From the NCBI GenBank assembly GCA_903847315.1, contig CAINDG010000023.1:1-44058 (forward strand): a stretch of 44,058 bases of DNA, written 5' to 3'. The DNA comes from an uncultured Planctomycetota bacterium (GTDB taxonomy: Bacteria > Planctomycetota > Phycisphaerae > Sedimentisphaerales > UBA12454). Made by a program: the position numbers and the translations under genes. The notes below the pieces were generated by a model, which saw only the letters and a program-made list of their open reading frames with translations, made no database searches and was not told the DNA's origin. Numbering within the stretch: position 1 is the first letter of the stretch; every line of letters begins with the position of its first letter. Positions 32,811-40,988 of this stretch are shown in pieces.

Positions 32811-33038
32811 TTATACATAAGGATAAAATAGGTTCAGTGGGCCTGGAGGGGAAATCCTATGGCCCGCGTTGTTTTGGATGAAAAAGGTAAAAACAATTAA
32901 ACCTAAAAGCATCAGCGACATTACCAAAATCATCCAGAACGTCTCGTTATGCATAAGTTTTTCGGACGATAATACAAAGTTGTGTTCCCACCGATGAACT
33001 CTTTTGTCCCACCATTTAATATCATGTGTCAAATTCAT
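32811..33038 (-). CDS. Small single-TM protein, uncharacterised
   Basis: A 75-residue protein with a charged, Trp/His-rich N-terminal half (HDIKWWDKRVHRWEHNFVLSSEKL), one TM segment at about residues 35-56 and a short Pro-rich tail facing the other side. The GGGGGG 7 nt before the ATG at 33038 is a good ribosome binding site. It does not belong to any family I recognise. The clean stop-to-stop junction with rdgB supports it as a real gene. Confidence 0.62.
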   Translation of the reverse strand: MNLTHDIKWWDKRVHRWEHNFVLSSEKLMHNETFWMILVMSLMLLGLIVFTFFIQNNAGHRISPPGPLNLFYPYV

Positions 33039-33172
33039 TTTTAGACCCCCCAAATGCTCATATACCTTTTATATTACTACGTTCGCCGTACCGGCCGCGT
33101 TCAAAAATATGAAGATAAGTCGCTCAAAAACCCTTATTTGCGGCAACGTCCGAATATAAAATCCGTTTTTTC

Positions 33173-33201
33173 TTGACAATACAAGCTCTATTTTGTATTT
33201 G
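33173..33201 (+). promoter_or_regulatory. Promoter of topA, near-leaderless transcript
   Basis: TTGACA (33173-33178), 17 bp, then TATTTG (33196-33201), a fair -10 box. Transcription would begin around 33208, about 4 nt before the topA ATG at 33212, leaving no room for a ribosome binding site; none is seen (the preceding bases are TCCTTATCTT). A leaderless mRNA is suggested. Confidence 0.5.
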
Positions 33202-33211
33202 TCCTTATCTT

Positions 33212-35938
33212 ATGGCAAAAACGACTCGTTCAAAAAGTGTATCAGGGAAAAATCTTGTTATCGTAGAATCTCCGGCAAAGGCCAAGACCATAAACAAATA
33301 TCTTGGCGACGATTTTGAAGTCTATGCGTCGATGGGACATATCAGGGACCTTCCTTCCAAAGGATTGAGCGTCGATATTGAAGATAATTTCAAGCCGACT
33401 TATGAAATTACAGCTGGCAGAAGTAAATTAGTCAGTTCCCTCAAAGCCTCTGCGAAAAACTGCAAAAGACTTTACCTCGCGACAGACCTTGACAGAGAAG
33501 GCGAGGCAATCGCCTGGCATTTATCAGAGGTGCTTGGTGTGCCGGACGAAAGAACAAACAGAGTAATCTTTAATGAGATAACAAAAAAAGCAATCGAGCT
33601 GGCATTTGCCAACCCCGGCAAAATAGATATGGACAAGGTAATGGCCCAGCAGGCAAGGCGAATCCTCGACCGCATCGTCGGCTATCAGATTAGTCCGCTC
33701 CTGTGGAAGAAAGTCGCAAGGGGCCTATCAGCCGGCCGCGTTCAGTCGGTCGCCGTAAAGATGATTGTCGATCGCGAAAGGGAAATCCGTGCATTTATTC
33801 CCGTCGAATATTGGCTCATCCCCGCCATTTTTACAAATAAGCCTGATAAGCAATCGGAATACTCAAAGCAATGGCAGCAGTTCGTAGAAACCAAAGACGA
33901 AAAAGACAAAGGCCCGACGCTTGCCGAGCAGAACGACTGGCTTGCCGGCCATAGTGCCTTCAAGGCTGAGCTTTCGACAGTAGCGGGCAAAACATTTTCC
34001 GCCGACAACGCTCAGCAGTCGCAAAAAACATATCAGGCGTTGAAAGACGCTCAATTTGCTGTCAGCGATATTCAGGTCAAAAGTTCGAGTTCCCGTCCTG
34101 CTCCGCCGTTTATCACATCGACGCTTCAGCAGTCGGCGGCCAACCGTCTCGGCTTCGCGACCAAACGCACTATGCGAATCGCTCAGCAGTTATATGAAGG
34201 CATCGACCTCGGCTCGATGGGTTCGCTCGGCCTGATTACTTATATGCGAACCGATAGTACGCATCTATCGCCCGAGGCGATGAATGATGCAAGAAAATAT
34301 ATCGGCAATAATATCGGCGGCAATTATGTTCCGGAAAAACCGAATTACTACGCTTCAGGCAAAAACGCCCAGCAGGCTCACGAGGCCGTCAGGCCGACAG
34401 ATGTCGACTTAGCGCCCGAACAGATAAAAGATTTACTCACGGAAGAGCAGTACAAACTTTATCATCTCGTCTGGTCGAGGTTCGTCGCTTCGCAAATGGC
34501 CGCCGCCCAGTGGAATACGACAACGCTTGAAATTTCCGCTGATACATCCGTCGGCAAATGCTGCTACAAAGCCCAGGGCAGGATTCTTGTCTTTGACGGC
34601 TTTACCAAAATCTGGCATACAGCTTCGGCCGAGCAGCAGCTTCCGCAGTTAAACAAGGGCGACAAAGTCGCCGCGGTCGATATAAAGGCCGACCAGCATT
34701 TCACGAAACCGCCGGCTCGTTTCAACGAGGCTTCGCTTGTTAAGGCATTGGAGAAAGAGGGCATCGGCAGGCCGAGCACCTACGCCTCGATTATCAGCAC
34801 GATACAGGACAGGGGCTATGTCGAGCAGGCAGACAGGCAGTTTTCGCCTACGGATATCGGCGAAGTCGTAACAGACAAGCTCAGCGAATTTTTCCCGAAG
34901 ATTATGGATATGGCCTTTACTCGTTATATGGAAGCGCAGCTCGACAAAATTGAAGAGCAGCATCTTGATTGGGTGAAAGTGCTGAATGAATTTTACGGTC
35001 CTTTCAAAAAAGACCTCGAAACAGCCGGCAAGGAAATGGAGCACGCAAAAGCCGAAACCAAACCGAGCGAATATACCTGCCCGAAATGTCAAAAAAATCT
35101 TGTCTATCGTTTCGGCAAGAATGGCAAATTTTTGAGCTGCTCTGGTTATCCTGATTGTAAATATACCAGTCCCTGCGACAAAACCGGCAAGATGATTGTC
35201 GATGAGGTTACCGAGCATAAATGTCCTAAGTGCGGCAAACCGATGGTAAAAAAACACAGCAGGTTTGGTGAGTTTTTAGGCTGTTCGGATTATCCCAACT
35301 GCAAAACTGCTTTACGGATTGACAAAGCCGGCAACATAGTCCCGCCAAAACCGCCTGCTGAGCCGACGGGTTTGAAATGTTATAAATGTTCGACCGGCGA
35401 ACTTGTGATACGTCAGAGCAAGAAAGGCCCGTTTATGGGCTGCAATAAATTTCCGAGATGCAGAACTATTATCAGTATAAAGAACTTGGAAAATTTGAAG
35501 GACCTTCAGGCCAAGGGCCAATGGCCGCCCGCCAGTCGGGACAAAGCTGACGAGTTGCTCGGCCGCGGCAAAAAGTCCTCTGCGAAGTCTGACAAATCGT
35601 CTGACCCCGATAAAACCCCCTCTGTAAAGTCTGACAAACCGTCCAACCCAAGTAAAAAGTCCTCTGCAAAGTCTGACAAGTCATCTGCCCCTGACAAAAC
35701 CCCCTCTGCAAAGTCTGACAAACCGTCCACCCCCGACAAAAAGTCCTCCGTGAAGTCTGGCAAAGAATCCTCTGCGAAGCCTGACAAATCGTCTGACTCC
35801 GCCAAAAAATCCTCTGCAAAGTCTGACGATTCGTCCGCCCATGGCAAAAAGTCCTCTGTGAAGTCTGACGAATCGTCCGCCCCCGATAAAAAATCCGCGC
35901 CAAAACCAAAGAAGAAAATGCCTCAAGCAGCAAAGTAA
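33212..35938 (+). CDS. topA: DNA topoisomerase I with repetitive Lys/Ser tail
   Basis: A 908-residue type IA topoisomerase. Toprim: LVIVESPAKAKTINKYLG near residue 15 and ATDLDREGEAIAWHL around 90. The active-site Tyr is in GLITYMRTDSTHLSPEA (about 350). Three zinc ribbons follow (about 625-755: CPKCQKNL, CPKCGKPM, CYKCSTGEL). The last 120 residues are low-complexity, about seven imperfect 14-residue repeats such as SAKSDKSSDPDKTP, ending in a basic APKPKKKMPQAAK. The enzyme relaxes negative supercoils; the tail probably adds non-specific DNA contacts, as in histone H1-like tails. The ATG at 33212 fits the start of the conserved Toprim region. Confidence 0.96.
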   Translation: MAKTTRSKSVSGKNLVIVESPAKAKTINKYLGDDFEVYASMGHIRDLPSKGLSVDIEDNFKPTYEITAGRSKLVSSLKASAKNCKRLYLATDLDREGEAIAWHLSEVLGVPDERTNRVIFNEITKKAIELAFANPGKIDMDKVMAQQARRILDRIVGYQISPLLWKKVARGLSAGRVQSVAVKMIVDREREIRAFIPVEYWLIPAIFTNKPDKQSEYSKQWQQFVETKDEKDKGPTLAEQNDWLAGHSAFKAELSTVAGKTFSADNAQQSQKTYQALKDAQFAVSDIQVKSSSSRPAPPFITSTLQQSAANRLGFATKRTMRIAQQLYEGIDLGSMGSLGLITYMRTDSTHLSPEAMNDARKYIGNNIGGNYVPEKPNYYASGKNAQQAHEAVRPTDVDLAPEQIKDLLTEEQYKLYHLVWSRFVASQMAAAQWNTTTLEISADTSVGKCCYKAQGRILVFDGFTKIWHTASAEQQLPQLNKGDKVAAVDIKADQHFTKPPARFNEASLVKALEKEGIGRPSTYASIISTIQDRGYVEQADRQFSPTDIGEVVTDKLSEFFPKIMDMAFTRYMEAQLDKIEEQHLDWVKVLNEFYGPFKKDLETAGKEMEHAKAETKPSEYTCPKCQKNLVYRFGKNGKFLSCSGYPDCKYTSPCDKTGKMIVDEVTEHKCPKCGKPMVKKHSRFGEFLGCSDYPNCKTALRIDKAGNIVPPKPPAEPTGLKCYKCSTGELVIRQSKKGPFMGCNKFPRCRTIISIKNLENLKDLQAKGQWPPASRDKADELLGRGKKSSAKSDKSSDPDKTPSVKSDKPSNPSKKSSAKSDKSSAPDKTPSAKSDKPSTPDKKSSVKSGKESSAKPDKSSDSAKKSSAKSDDSSAHGKKSSVKSDESSAPDKKSAPKPKKKMPQAAK
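35571..35900 (+). repeat. 42-nt tandem repeats in the 3' end of topA
   Basis: About seven imperfect 42-nt units (for example AAGTCTGACAAATCGTCTGA) encode the 14-residue S(A/V)KSDKxSxPDKxxS repeat. One unit is shortened near 35755. The frame is kept throughout, so they expand or contract as protein repeats. They are coding repeats, not CRISPR. Confidence 0.85.
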
Positions 35939-36064
35939 AAACTACCTAAATTCCCACAAAAATTATCTCTGTTCTGTATCTCTTTTCCACCGCCTATAAA
36001 GCAAAACAAAAACTATTCTAATCCCCGCAATCCGCCAATAACACAAAAACCACTTCAGAAAAAT

Positions 36065-36200
36065 AAACAAAAAAAACGAGCAGTCGCGCCCGGTGAAGAA
36101 ACGCATACTGCTCGCAGGAGGAGGAAGAAGAAGATTACATTTTTATATACTACATAATCGGCTACTTGTTCACTGTTTCATTAGAAATTTACCACTAAAA
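36065..36200 (-). ncRNA. Probable minus-strand small RNA with anti-SD tract
   Basis: Read on the minus strand the region has AAACAGTGAACAAG (from 36179), a TATATAAA box-like stretch, then the CU tract TCTTCTTCTTCCTCCTCCTG (36117-36136), then a terminator hairpin CGAGCAGT/ACTGCTCG (36116-36109 and 36084-36077) followed by TTTTTTTT (36076-36069). The CU tract and the AACAGTGA element are both shared with the RNA array at 14 kb. No ORF accounts for the minus-strand terminator. The 5' end is not defined. Confidence 0.62.
36069..36116 (-). terminator. Intrinsic terminator, minus strand
   Basis: An 8-bp perfect stem CGAGCAGT/ACTGCTCG with a 24-nt partly GC-rich loop and an eight-T tail in the minus direction. 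On the plus strand it is followed by purines (GGAGGAGGAAGAAG), so it cannot terminate topA. Confidence 0.8.
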
Positions 36201-36527
36201 TCAAAGCAAAAAAATTATTTTTTATTTTTTAAAGAAAAATGGTGTTAAAAAGGGGGATTTAGAGCTGGACAAGATTATTTCAGGGTTGTATAGTGTTATA
36301 ACAAAAGAAGTTATAACAGAGTCCGAATTTGTTTTTCCGGCAAGATTTCTCTGGAATTTGAACCAAATTAAGATAGATTAATAACAGTAATCCTGTTAGA
36401 AACAGGAATTAAAGATAGAAGATATCCGCCGAGACTGAGAATTGGTGAACCGGCGAGCAGGTGATAAAATACGCCATTGACGGGTAAACAATAAGGCTTA
36501 AATAAATTAAGGATTTTTGAGATATAT
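36201..36527. other. Non-coding region upstream of the GroES-like gene
   Basis: No gene is seen. It contains a perfect 9-bp inverted repeat TGTTATAAC-AAAAGAA-GTTATAACA (36294-36302 and 36310-36318), an operator-like site that could serve either direction, and a small hairpin around CCTGTT-AGA-AACAGG (36392-36406). The stretch 36201-36240 is very AT-rich. No CIRCE element is visible before the chaperonin gene. Confidence 0.45.
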
Positions 36528-36857
36528 ATGCAGTCGGAAAAAGAGACAAAAAACACAGAATCAAAGCCAATAGAAACAGTCGAGCCTATCGGCAAAAGAG
36601 TACTCATCCGTAAAGATGAAGATAAAAAAGAAACCAAAGGCGGTATCAAACTCCCAGATAATATCGAAATCCCAACCATCACCGGCAGAGTAGTGGCAGT
36701 ATCAGCAGAGATTCAAAGTATGCCTGAAATACCACTCAAACAATACGACAAAGTTCTGTTCAATCCCAAAGGTGCAATACCAGTCGACTTCGAAGGTGAT
36801 AATCGCCTGTTCGTCGTGGAAGTAGAGAATATCGTTGCCGTTTTTAGACGGTCGTAG
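36528..36857 (+). CDS. GroES/Cpn10-like co-chaperonin
   Basis: A 109-residue Cpn10-fold protein. After a 17-residue charged N-terminal extension come VEPIGKRVLIRKDEDKKETKGGIKLPDN, resembling the GroES core and start of the mobile loop, then GRVVAVS, YDKVLFNPKGAIPVDFEGD and a final VVEVENIVAVF strand. The family is clear but sequence is divergent in the mobile loop and the dome. No groEL gene is adjacent, so this may be an extra paralogue beside a main groESL operon, common in planctomycetes. Confidence 0.82.
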   Translation: MQSEKETKNTESKPIETVEPIGKRVLIRKDEDKKETKGGIKLPDNIEIPTITGRVVAVSAEIQSMPEIPLKQYDKVLFNPKGAIPVDFEGDNRLFVVEVENIVAVFRRS

Positions 36858-36886
36858 CCACCAAGGCACTAAGACACAAAGAAAAA
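36855..36886. repeat. Dispersed intergenic repeat, copy 1
   Basis: TAGCCACCAAGGCACTAAGACACAAAG-like sequence straight after the GroES-like stop; the same block recurs at 37598-37630. Such 'AAGGCAC-AAGACAC' tracts are simple repeats found in gaps; no function is evident. Confidence 0.7.
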
Positions 36887-36964
36887 AAGATTATAGATTA
36901 CAGATTTTAAAAAATTGTAAAAAGACTGAATGAGTAAAAGAGTAAATGTGGAAAGGGGTAAACA

Positions 36965-37582
36965 ATGGATAATAAAGAATTCAAATCGGGAAATAATGTA
37001 AAATCAAAAAGACGGGTTGCGGCAATTTTGAGTCTTTCAACAACACTTATCATCCTGTTTTTTTTAGCCGGCTGCGAGCATAAAGAAAAGGCTGTCGACA
37101 TTTCGAAAGGAAAAGAAATGGTAAAATTAAAAATTGGAGATACGGCACCGGCGTTCGAACTGCCGGAGCAGGATATGAAAATGGTCAAGCTGTCCGATTT
37201 TTCGGGCAAGAAGGTGCTCGTTTACTTTTATCCCAAGGCTGATACGCCCGGATGTACCAAGCAGGCGTGCAGTGTGCGGGATTCAGCTGAGCCGCTCAAA
37301 AATGCAGGCGTCGCTGCGCTGGGTATAAGCCCGGACAAGCCGGACGACCAGAAAAAATTTGATGAAAAATACAAACTGGGCTTTCAACTTCTCAGCGACC
37401 CGGACCATAAAATGGCCGATGCTTACGGCGTCTGGGGCGAAAGGACAATCTTAGGCGTAAAAAGTATAGGGATAATCCGCTCGTCCTTCCTGATAGATGA
37501 GCAGGGCAAAATTATCGGAGCCTGGTACAACGTCAGTCCATCTGATACGGTTCCAAATGCACTTGGAGCGATGGGAAAATAA
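36965..37582 (+). CDS. Lipoprotein peroxiredoxin of the BCP/PrxQ family
   Basis: A 205-residue thiol peroxidase. A TM segment ending FFLAGC (about residue 40) fits a lipoprotein signal with a longer than usual basic N-terminus. The peroxiredoxin domain starts near KLKIGDTAPAFELPEQD; the active site is YPKADTPGCTKQACSVRD, with peroxidatic Cys and, five residues later, the resolving Cys of PrxQ/BCP proteins. It should remove peroxides outside the cytoplasm. GGGG lies about 6 nt before the ATG. An inner ATG (37117) would give the cytosolic form, so dual localisation is conceivable. Confidence 0.92.
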   Translation: MDNKEFKSGNNVKSKRRVAAILSLSTTLIILFFLAGCEHKEKAVDISKGKEMVKLKIGDTAPAFELPEQDMKMVKLSDFSGKKVLVYFYPKADTPGCTKQACSVRDSAEPLKNAGVAALGISPDKPDDQKKFDEKYKLGFQLLSDPDHKMADAYGVWGERTILGVKSIGIIRSSFLIDEQGKIIGAWYNVSPSDTVPNALGAMGK

Positions 37583-38020
37583 AATTTTCGCAGGTCTTAG
37601 CCACTAAGGCACAAAGACACGAAAAAGATTTAGCCACCCCGATGGGATAAGTCTCGCCAGCGGGCGGACATCCCACGGGGCAGGCGCCGCTCACAGAACG
37701 CACAGAGGATTTGCTTTAAGGCAGTGCATAAATGCACTATTAAAATTAAAAGCTGAATCCTTGCTTGAAGTGAACTTCAGCCGGATTTGCACTTTAAATT
37801 TTTGCCGGCTGCGCCGACGGCCTTAAAGCAGTGAAAGATTACAGATTATAGAGGGCGGATTACAGAATAACAAAAGTTAAAAGTGAAAAGTTAACCGAAA
37901 CGCAGTTATCGGTTATCAGTTATCAGTATAAACGACTCTGCCGGGATGCTGGCGCGAAATAAAAAATAGGTAAACGTCCCCTATTTCTATTTATACCCTA
38001 TTTATAGAATACTTTCTTTT
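37583..38020. other. Intergenic region of degenerate repeats
   Basis: No gene is visible. It holds the second TAGCCACTAAGGCACAAAGACAC block (37598-37630), a partially repeated CTTTAAGGCAGTGCATAAATGC / CCTTAAAGCAGTGAAAG region (37714-37830), and GTTATCGGTTATCAGTTATCAG simple repeats (37907-37927). It looks like accumulated dispersed repeat debris. Confidence 0.6.
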
Positions 38021-38767
38021 TTAATTTAATTGATTAAATTTTTTTTCTACATCTTTAATTAAAATTGCTTTCCCTTGTGTCTTCTGAGGTAGTATTTCAA
38101 AATTTAGTCTCAAATCACCATTAATAACTATCGAGGCATTTCCTCTTAACACTTCACTATTTTCAGGCATATGGTCAAATTGTATTTGAATAAAATCAGA
38201 ATCCTTTAAGATTTCAACCGACTTTCCAATACTTAAAGCTGACTTATTAGTCTCTATTTGATAGTCACCGTTATAAACGACTTCTCCTTTACCATTTTGA
38301 CGAACATTCGATTCTTTCGTTGAAGTGAATAATAAGATTTGGCGATTTTTAACGAACGCAAGTATTCCGCCTTCGGACATATAACGTGTATCACCTTGTT
38401 CATCAGATTTAATGATTACTTCTACGTTAGCAGAGGCAGATACGATTGGCTTTAAGATAGGATTTACATAATTTTTTAATTGTTCTAGTTCATTGGCTAA
38501 TTTTTTTAAAGCCTCATTTTCTGGGCCTGTATATTTTTCGAGAGCAATTGTTTTAAAAGGAATTAATTGCGTTTCTAGACGTCCTATTTCGGCATTTTTA
38601 TTTATTAACTCATTATTTAGTTTTGTTATCTCGGCTTGATAAGTTTTATTGTCTCGATAAACTTGTGTTCGGTTGTTCCATATCTGCATTCCGGCCACAA
38701 CTATAATAGCTACAGCTGTTATTATTGCCGCTATTACAGTTTTACCTAAAGAGCCTTTTTTTGACAT
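38021..38767 (-). CDS. Single-TM coiled-coil protein, uncharacterised
   Basis: A 248-residue protein: one N-terminal TM helix (residues 8-27), a heptad-like coiled coil at about 35-75 (NKTYQAEITKLNNELINKNAEIGRLETQL), a second short helix to about 100, then a beta-rich C-terminal domain. Residues after the TM probably face outside. No family recognised. It is 41 nt downstream of the nuclease-like gene on the same strand, so the two may form a functional pair. AT-rich codon use differs from the neighbouring core genes, suggesting transfer. Confidence 0.7.
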   Translation of the reverse strand: MSKKGSLGKTVIAAIITAVAIIVVAGMQIWNNRTQVYRDNKTYQAEITKLNNELINKNAEIGRLETQLIPFKTIALEKYTGPENEALKKLANELEQLKNYVNPILKPIVSASANVEVIIKSDEQGDTRYMSEGGILAFVKNRQILLFTSTKESNVRQNGKGEVVYNGDYQIETNKSALSIGKSVEILKDSDFIQIQFDHMPENSEVLRGNASIVINGDLRLNFEILPQKTQGKAILIKDVEKKFNQLN

Positions 38768-38808
38768 AATTTCAATCCATGCTTTTTAAAAATCGTTCTA
38801 TCTAAATT

Positions 38809-40051
38809 TTATTTTTTCTCAATTTCGGGTATATCAAATAATTGTGTTGTAATAATAATTTCACGACCCGGATCTGACTTCTTTACAAAAATATATTTTG
38901 AATCGCCATTTGGCTCATGTTTCACTGTTTTACGATATTCAGGATGCCCTTCCATTGTCTCATGCATTCTTTGACGTATTGCAGAAGAGTCCTTGGTTTT
39001 GTTAAATATCAAGAGGGCACATTTTGAATCTCTCCATGATAGATAGCCAAGAAGCTGGTCAACAGCTTCAGAAAATGCCTTTTGGCCCCTCCAGAACTTA
39101 CATTCCGCTATGAATACATTGCGATCTTCTATACGTATGAGAATATCAGTTTTGCCAGATGCATTAAATGTTTCACCGGTAGCACCACCTTCATAATGAC
39201 CATTCAACTGTATCAGAAAATGTGTTCTTATCGCCTCTTCGTCAAGAGTAGCAAAGGAATGAGGACTTCGTTCTATCACGAGTGACATACTACGAAGCAC
39301 ATTTAATATATGCTCATATTCTTTGTCATCCAATACTGGTTCTGGTTTATATTTCTCTGTGGGTACAGATGGTCTTTGAATCGGTAGATTTCTTCGCTTT
39401 AAAGGGGCAGTAAATTCTGGAGGGATATTTTTTTTGCCGAATCGGAATACCCAGACTTGACACTGCACTGGTAGCAGCAAGGGCTTTTTGGCGTTTGTTT
39501 TCGATTGCAGGTTTTATAATGTTTGAAATTGAATTATTATGGTTTTCAACATCACGTTTCAAATTATTTACAGCATCAGCCAATAATTCCACTTGTGCAT
39601 CAATTTGATTTTTTAATCTTTTGGAATCTGCCGAATCATCAGGAAAAGAAATGCTAAATAATATAATATCGGTACGAATTTCAATCTCAGGATAACGACT
39701 TACCATAAATCTAGAAGGCTGTATTTTCCAGAGATTACTATCACCTTCATATGGAATTGCTATATCTACGCGGGTTCCTTGAACAATAGCACGTTCGCCG
39801 GGAAAAACCGCACGATTAAAATCATGACTTACATCTATTTGGGTGCTGCTTTGGTTTTCTATGTAATACTTATCTGTATGGAGTACAAGTGGTTCAACTT
39901 TAGCTTTATCTAAAAAGTATGTTTCCAATTCAGTAATAGAAGCCTTTAGCACATATTCATTTTCCAATCCATTAATTTCTGCTTTAATTGTCTCGACCAA
40001 ATTCTGAAAAGTTTGGAATGCATCTCCATTCATAAAAGGACGGAATCTCAT
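38809..40051 (-). pseudogene. Nuclease-like protein gene interrupted by a frameshift at A8
   Basis: Two overlapping frames together encode one protein of about 414 residues. The N-terminal part (40051 to about 39430) is helical with no known family, ending SSLGIPIRQ. The C-terminal part (about 39430 to 38809) has a PD-(D/E)XK-like core: TDILIRIEDRNVFIAECKFW with Asp, then E-x-K, and a following helix. The frames join at a run of eight A (39427-39434, minus-strand sense); seven A would restore one frame (IRQKNIPPEF). GGAGG lies 8 nt before the ATG at 40051. Either a real mutation, a sequencing error or RNA-level slippage. Confidence 0.72.
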
Positions 40052-40072
40052 GAATAATCCTCCGTGAGCCAA

Positions 40073-40380
40073 TATTATTTGGTAAATTGTTCATAATTAT
40101 AAGTATTACCTTCCATTGTTGCTCCTCAAGGGAACGGGGGGATTGTAGCGTAATTTTTGACGGAAAGCAAAGGGATTCCCTGTAGCGAAACAAGGAAGTC
40201 GCTCCCGGGAATGACAAAACGAGATTCCTCCCCCACAGTTTCCCTCGTTGCGACGAAGAAAACTAAGCGTGGGGGTCTCCGCTGTGGCTCCGACACTGCG
40301 TTCAGAATGACCCCGATGAGATAGCCGAAGCGTCATCTCACGGGGTAAACTCCGGTCCGGGGGCTAAATAACTATTTAAT
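40073..40380. repeat. Intergenic repeat block with ATTCCC/GGGAAT palindromes
   Basis: No gene is visible. GGATTCCC (from 40170) and GGGAATGACA (40208-40217) resemble the compact palindrome at 41053-41072, as if the same repeat had gained an insert. CCCCCAC/GTGGGGG (40232 and 40269) and CCCCGATGAGAT/ATCTCACGGGG (40312 to 40345) form further inverted pairs. It ends CCGGGGGCTAAATAACTATTT, resembling 41035-41050. Confidence 0.6.
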
Positions 40381-40896
40381 CTATTTATTCGGTTTCCAAG
40401 GGGTAAAGCGAGGGAGCCAACGCCTGACATTTTTCTTATAGAGCAGGTAATCATCGCCGAAACGTTTTACAAGGCCGGGCTCTTCAACCAAAATAAAGTA
40501 AATCGTATTGATAAGCCAGAAAAGAACGCACCAAATCAAAATCGGAAACGAGCCGAAAAAGACGGCCTCGCTCAGCAAAATCGAAAGAACAGAAAGAATC
40601 ATAGGATTTCTCACGTAGCAATAAGGGCCGGTTACTACAAAATGTTTCGGGGGTGTCCACGGAGCAGGTGTGCCGTCGCCGACGGCAAAAAAAAGCGAAA
40701 CGGTTTTGACGGAGAAAAAAATACCGATGAGAAAGAAAAACAGGCCGATTGCCAAAAATAGCCAGGCCATTGGAAACTCGAACCCGCAAAGGAAATGAAA
40801 CGGCCGAGTCAGGTAAAGAATAACGGCTGGTATCAGTACCAGCACAGAACCCGGCAGAATGATAATGTCTTTTATTAATTCAGCGCTCTTTTTCAT
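40381..40896 (-). CDS. Isoprenylcysteine carboxyl methyltransferase-like membrane protein
   Basis: A 171-residue protein with four to five TM helices of the ICMT/PEMT superfamily. The C-terminal signature TGPYCYVRNPMILSVLSILL (about residue 90) and the later VEEPGLVKRFGDDYLLYKKNVRRWLP (about 138) match the SAM- and substrate-binding motifs of bacterial ICMT-like enzymes. AGAGG lies 6 nt before the ATG at 40896; another ATG is five codons upstream. Bacterial members methylate unknown lipids or small molecules. Confidence 0.88.
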   Translation of the reverse strand: MKKSAELIKDIIILPGSVLVLIPAVILYLTRPFHFLCGFEFPMAWLFLAIGLFFFLIGIFFSVKTVSLFFAVGDGTPAPWTPPKHFVVTGPYCYVRNPMILSVLSILLSEAVFFGSFPILIWCVLFWLINTIYFILVEEPGLVKRFGDDYLLYKKNVRRWLPRFTPWKPNK

Positions 40897-40988
40897 ATTA
40901 ACCTCTTTCATAAATCAGGATGTAATTATAGCACAATAAATAGGTTAAGCAACCCTGCCATCAAATTTGCCTACGGTAAATTTACGAA

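Noticed and set aside
35571-35900. Minus-strand proteins or CRISPR in the topA 3' repeats
   Set aside because: Long minus-strand frames here are shadows of the 42-nt coding repeats; the plus frame is continuous with TopA.
39420-39440. Classical -1 programmed frameshift
   Set aside because: The downstream frame is +1 relative to the upstream one, so a -1 slip at A-AAA-AAA would not join them.
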